Shown: in pieces, positions 62,024 through 64,000 of the stretch
Position numbering within the stretch: position 1 is the first letter of the stretch
Layout of the letters: every line of letters starts with the position of its first letter
Origin: Porphyra umbilicalis
Lineage: Eukaryota > Rhodophyta > Bangiophyceae > Bangiales > Bangiaceae
Reading direction: 5' to 3'
Length of the DNA: 64,000 bases
Assembly: GCA_002049455.2 (NCBI GenBank)
Contig: KV918795.1
Span: 1 to 64,000 of the forward strand
The notes under the pieces: model-generated
What the model was told of the DNA's origin: nothing
Databases searched by the model: none
What the model saw: the letters and a program-made list of their open reading frames with translations, nothing else
Program-made: the position numbers and the translations under genes

Positions 62024-64000
62024 ATGCCGACCCCAGAGGGCCGCATCGCCGGCGCCATGGACGACAGTGCGGGCGGAACCCCCCCCGCGCTGTGGTGGCG
62101 GCTGCCCCACCGGGTGCGAGTTGCCACCGCGCCCCGGCCGGCGACGGGCGGGGGATCCCCCCCGCCGTCGATGGGGGTGACGTCTGCGCCAGTGGTGCGG
62201 AGGTCTGCCCCGCTGGTTGGGGACGCTCCCTCACTTCCCCCGCCGTCTGACCATAGCGACAACGAGGACGGCAGCGACGAAGTGCGGGAGGCGTTGCTGC
62301 CGACGTGGACGTCACCGGCGCCCCTCGATGGCCTCGCTGCGGCAACGGATGGCGCGTTCCCCCCCTCACCCCCGACTCGGCGGCCAGTGCCCGAGCGCCA
62401 TCACAGCCACCGCCGCCGGAGCGGCACTCCCCCACCCGCTGACACCCACGTCGGCGACAGTGGTGGCAGGGGCCCGGCCCGCAAGCTCCTCGCCCGTATC
62501 CCCACCACCCTTGTGACCGCCGCGGCGGTCACACTCGTGGCCGTCGGCGTTCTTGCCGCCGTGCCCCTATCGACGCGCCACCGCGTGCTCGCGCTCTTCC
62601 GCGGCGGCGACGGGGACCCCTTTTCTACAGCCTCTGACGGCGCCGCCCCCGTCGACGCGGTGGGGGGCGCGGGGGGAGGCACCACCCCTGGCGACGCAGC
62701 CGACCGCGACCGCCACCCCCCATGCTTGCATTCTCGGCTGGGTGGCGGCGGCGGCGGCGGTTGGGCCGCCTGGTTGCCGCGACGGCGGCGGGGTCGGCCG
62801 GCGGCGGCGCCGCTCCCCGCCCCCGGCGTGACCGTGTGGGCGCCCGACCGATCGGCGTGCACCGGGCGGTTTGTGTGGGGGCCCGCCGCGGCGGTGCGCC
62901 TGCGCGACGTGGTGCCCGACCGGCGGGCCGCCTCGGCGGCCGAGGCGGCGGCGGCGCGGCCAGCGTCGGCCGCGTCGGTGCGCTACTTGCTGCTGCTGAC
63001 GACGGTGATGCCGACGGTGCTCGTGCCGTCGTGGGTGGCGGGGGAGGGGGGGAGGGGGGGGAACGCCGCGGCTGGGAATGGGTCCTTGCCGGGGCGCGAC
63101 CGGGAGGTGTGGTTGCCACGGGACGTGGTGGCCGCCAACGGCGGCCGCGACGATGCGGAGGCGGTCGGCGGCGCGCCCTGGGGGGGATCCGTCACGCTCG
63201 ACGCGCCGATCAAGGGCGTCGGCGTTGCGCTCGACCACCTCGCCCACACGGGCGGGGCGCGGCGGAACGGGCGGGACGAGTGGACTGCCGTCGTCACCTT
63301 TTTCTCCCGCCCCGGCGGGCGCCTCACGTCGACCGCCGACCTTGTCGGCGCCCTCGCGTCCGCCGCGCGCCCCCGCCGCGGCGGCCAGCGCGGGCGCACG
63401 CTGCGCCTCGCCCTTTCCGTTGCGGCCGCCGACGAGCCGTCGACGCCGACGGCCGTGGCGCACCTGGCCGTCGCTCTCGCCTGCGCGACGGGGTGGGAGG
63501 CGACCGCCCCACCCGCCGCGGCGCCGCGGCGGTGTCGGGACCCGCGCGACGCGGCAGGCGGCGCCGCCGTGCTGCTCTGCTCCAACGCGTTGTACGGGCG
63601 GCTGGCGGGCGCCGACGGGCCGCCCGCCGTCGCCGCGTGGGCGGCGCGCGCCCTCCGCGGGCCCGCGTCGTTTGACACGGTCGCCGTGCTGTACACGCTG
63701 CCGGTGGGTTTGACCGCCGCTCGTGAGGCCTGCGCGCTCGCGCACGGCATCCGCCAGTCGGACGCGGCGGTGGCGGGGTGCGTGGCGGCGGCCGCGGCCG
63801 CCGGCACGGCCGCAGTCCGCGCCTACGCGGCGGAGGTTGGGGCTGCCCTGACCGCCGCCGGCGTGCCGCCGGCGGACCACCACCGCCTCGTGGTCGCGCC
63901 CTGGTGTGGCCTCGGCGCCGGCCCCGAGGAGGCCCTTGTCGGGAAAGCGGGCACCGCGTCGGCGACGGGCGGCGGCTGCAGCAGCAGCTACATGGTCGCC
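62024..64000 (+). CDS. Type II membrane protein of unknown function, cut by the right edge
   Basis: The frame is open for 659 codons from the ATG at 62024 (a second in-frame ATG is at 62057) to the window end with no stop. Residues 1 to about 155 are Pro/Ser/Arg-rich and likely cytosolic. One membrane helix follows (about 161-180, LVTAAAVTLVAVGVLAAVPL). The large remainder is then luminal or extracellular. Segments of ordered look are VRYLLLLTTVMPTVLVPSWVAG, WTAVVTFFSRPGGRLTSTADLVGALA and FDTVAVLYTLPVGLTAAREACALAHGI, followed by LVVAPWCGLGAGPEEALVGKAG. No family is recognised. A Golgi or plasma-membrane enzyme is possible given the topology. Confidence 0.6.
   Translation, partial: MPTPEGRIAGAMDDSAGGTPPALWWRLPHRVRVATAPRPATGGGSPPPSMGVTSAPVVRRSAPLVGDAPSLPPPSDHSDNEDGSDEVREALLPTWTSPAPLDGLAAATDGAFPPSPPTRRPVPERHHSHRRRSGTPPPADTHVGDSGGRGPARKLLARIPTTLVTAAAVTLVAVGVLAAVPLSTRHRVLALFRGGDGDPFSTASDGAAPVDAVGGAGGGTTPGDAADRDRHPPCLHSRLGGGGGGGWAAWLPRRRRGRPAAAPLPAPGVTVWAPDRSACTGRFVWGPAAAVRLRDVVPDRRAASAAEAAAARPASAASVRYLLLLTTVMPTVLVPSWVAGEGGRGGNAAAGNGSLPGRDREVWLPRDVVAANGGRDDAEAVGGAPWGGSVTLDAPIKGVGVALDHLAHTGGARRNGRDEWTAVVTFFSRPGGRLTSTADLVGALASAARPRRGGQRGRTLRLALSVAAADEPSTPTAVAHLAVALACATGWEATAPPAAAPRRCRDPRDAAGGAAVLLCSNALYGRLAGADGPPAVAAWAARALRGPASFDTVAVLYTLPVGLTAAREACALAHGIRQSDAAVAGCVAAAAAAGTAAVRAYAAEVGAALTAAGVPPADHHRLVVAPWCGLGAGPEEALVGKAGTASATGGGCSSSYMVA

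Overview
The window looks like nuclear DNA of a photosynthetic eukaryote with a very GC-rich, gene-dense genome. A bangiophyte red alga of the Porphyra/Pyropia type fits best. This rests on the plastid cytochrome b6f Rieske protein (petC), a plastid-style RsfS/Iojap protein, eukaryotic complexes (Mediator, CPSF, COP9 signalosome, COG, RNase P, peroxin-4), GC-rich third codon positions, mostly intronless genes with a few short pyrimidine-rich introns, and long G/C homopolymers. The species is inferred, not proven. No rRNA, tRNA or CRISPR array was seen.

Layout. 1-12.5 kb: a small secreted cysteine-rich protein with a knottin-like C-terminus, an ankyrin protein, a large two-domain glycosyltransferase, a small winged-helix-like organellar protein, and MED10, which I rebuilt as four exons. 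12.5-25.7 kb: two-exon PEX4, a second ankyrin protein, two-exon CBSX3-like CBS protein, an unknown membrane/secreted protein, a secreted tyrosinase and two-exon OMA1-like protease. 26-42.5 kb is a housekeeping block: DnaJ-type zinc-finger protein, CPSF73, alpha/beta hydrolase, COG8, CSN1, POP4/Rpp29, nicotinate phosphoribosyltransferase and RsfS. 43-53 kb: a serine/alanine-rich hypothetical protein, then a repeat-rich, lower-GC region holding a 1,077-bp near-perfect inverted repeat in which each arm carries a complete petC, and a decayed kinase fragment. 53-64 kb: type II NAD(P)H dehydrogenase, two abutting non-autonomous DNA elements, a DUF4211-like protein, foldback repeats, and a membrane protein running off the right edge.

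The genes do not form one pathway. Many are divergent pairs sharing 470-650 bp intergenic regions (winged-helix protein/MED10, zinc finger/CPSF73, COG8/CSN1, NAPRT/RsfS, and the petC pair). Several conserved single-copy genes change reading frame exactly at G or C runs, so homopolymer-length errors are likely and many long overlapping ORFs are not real. Start codons were taken as ATG only; many nominal ORF starts are GTG or TTG.
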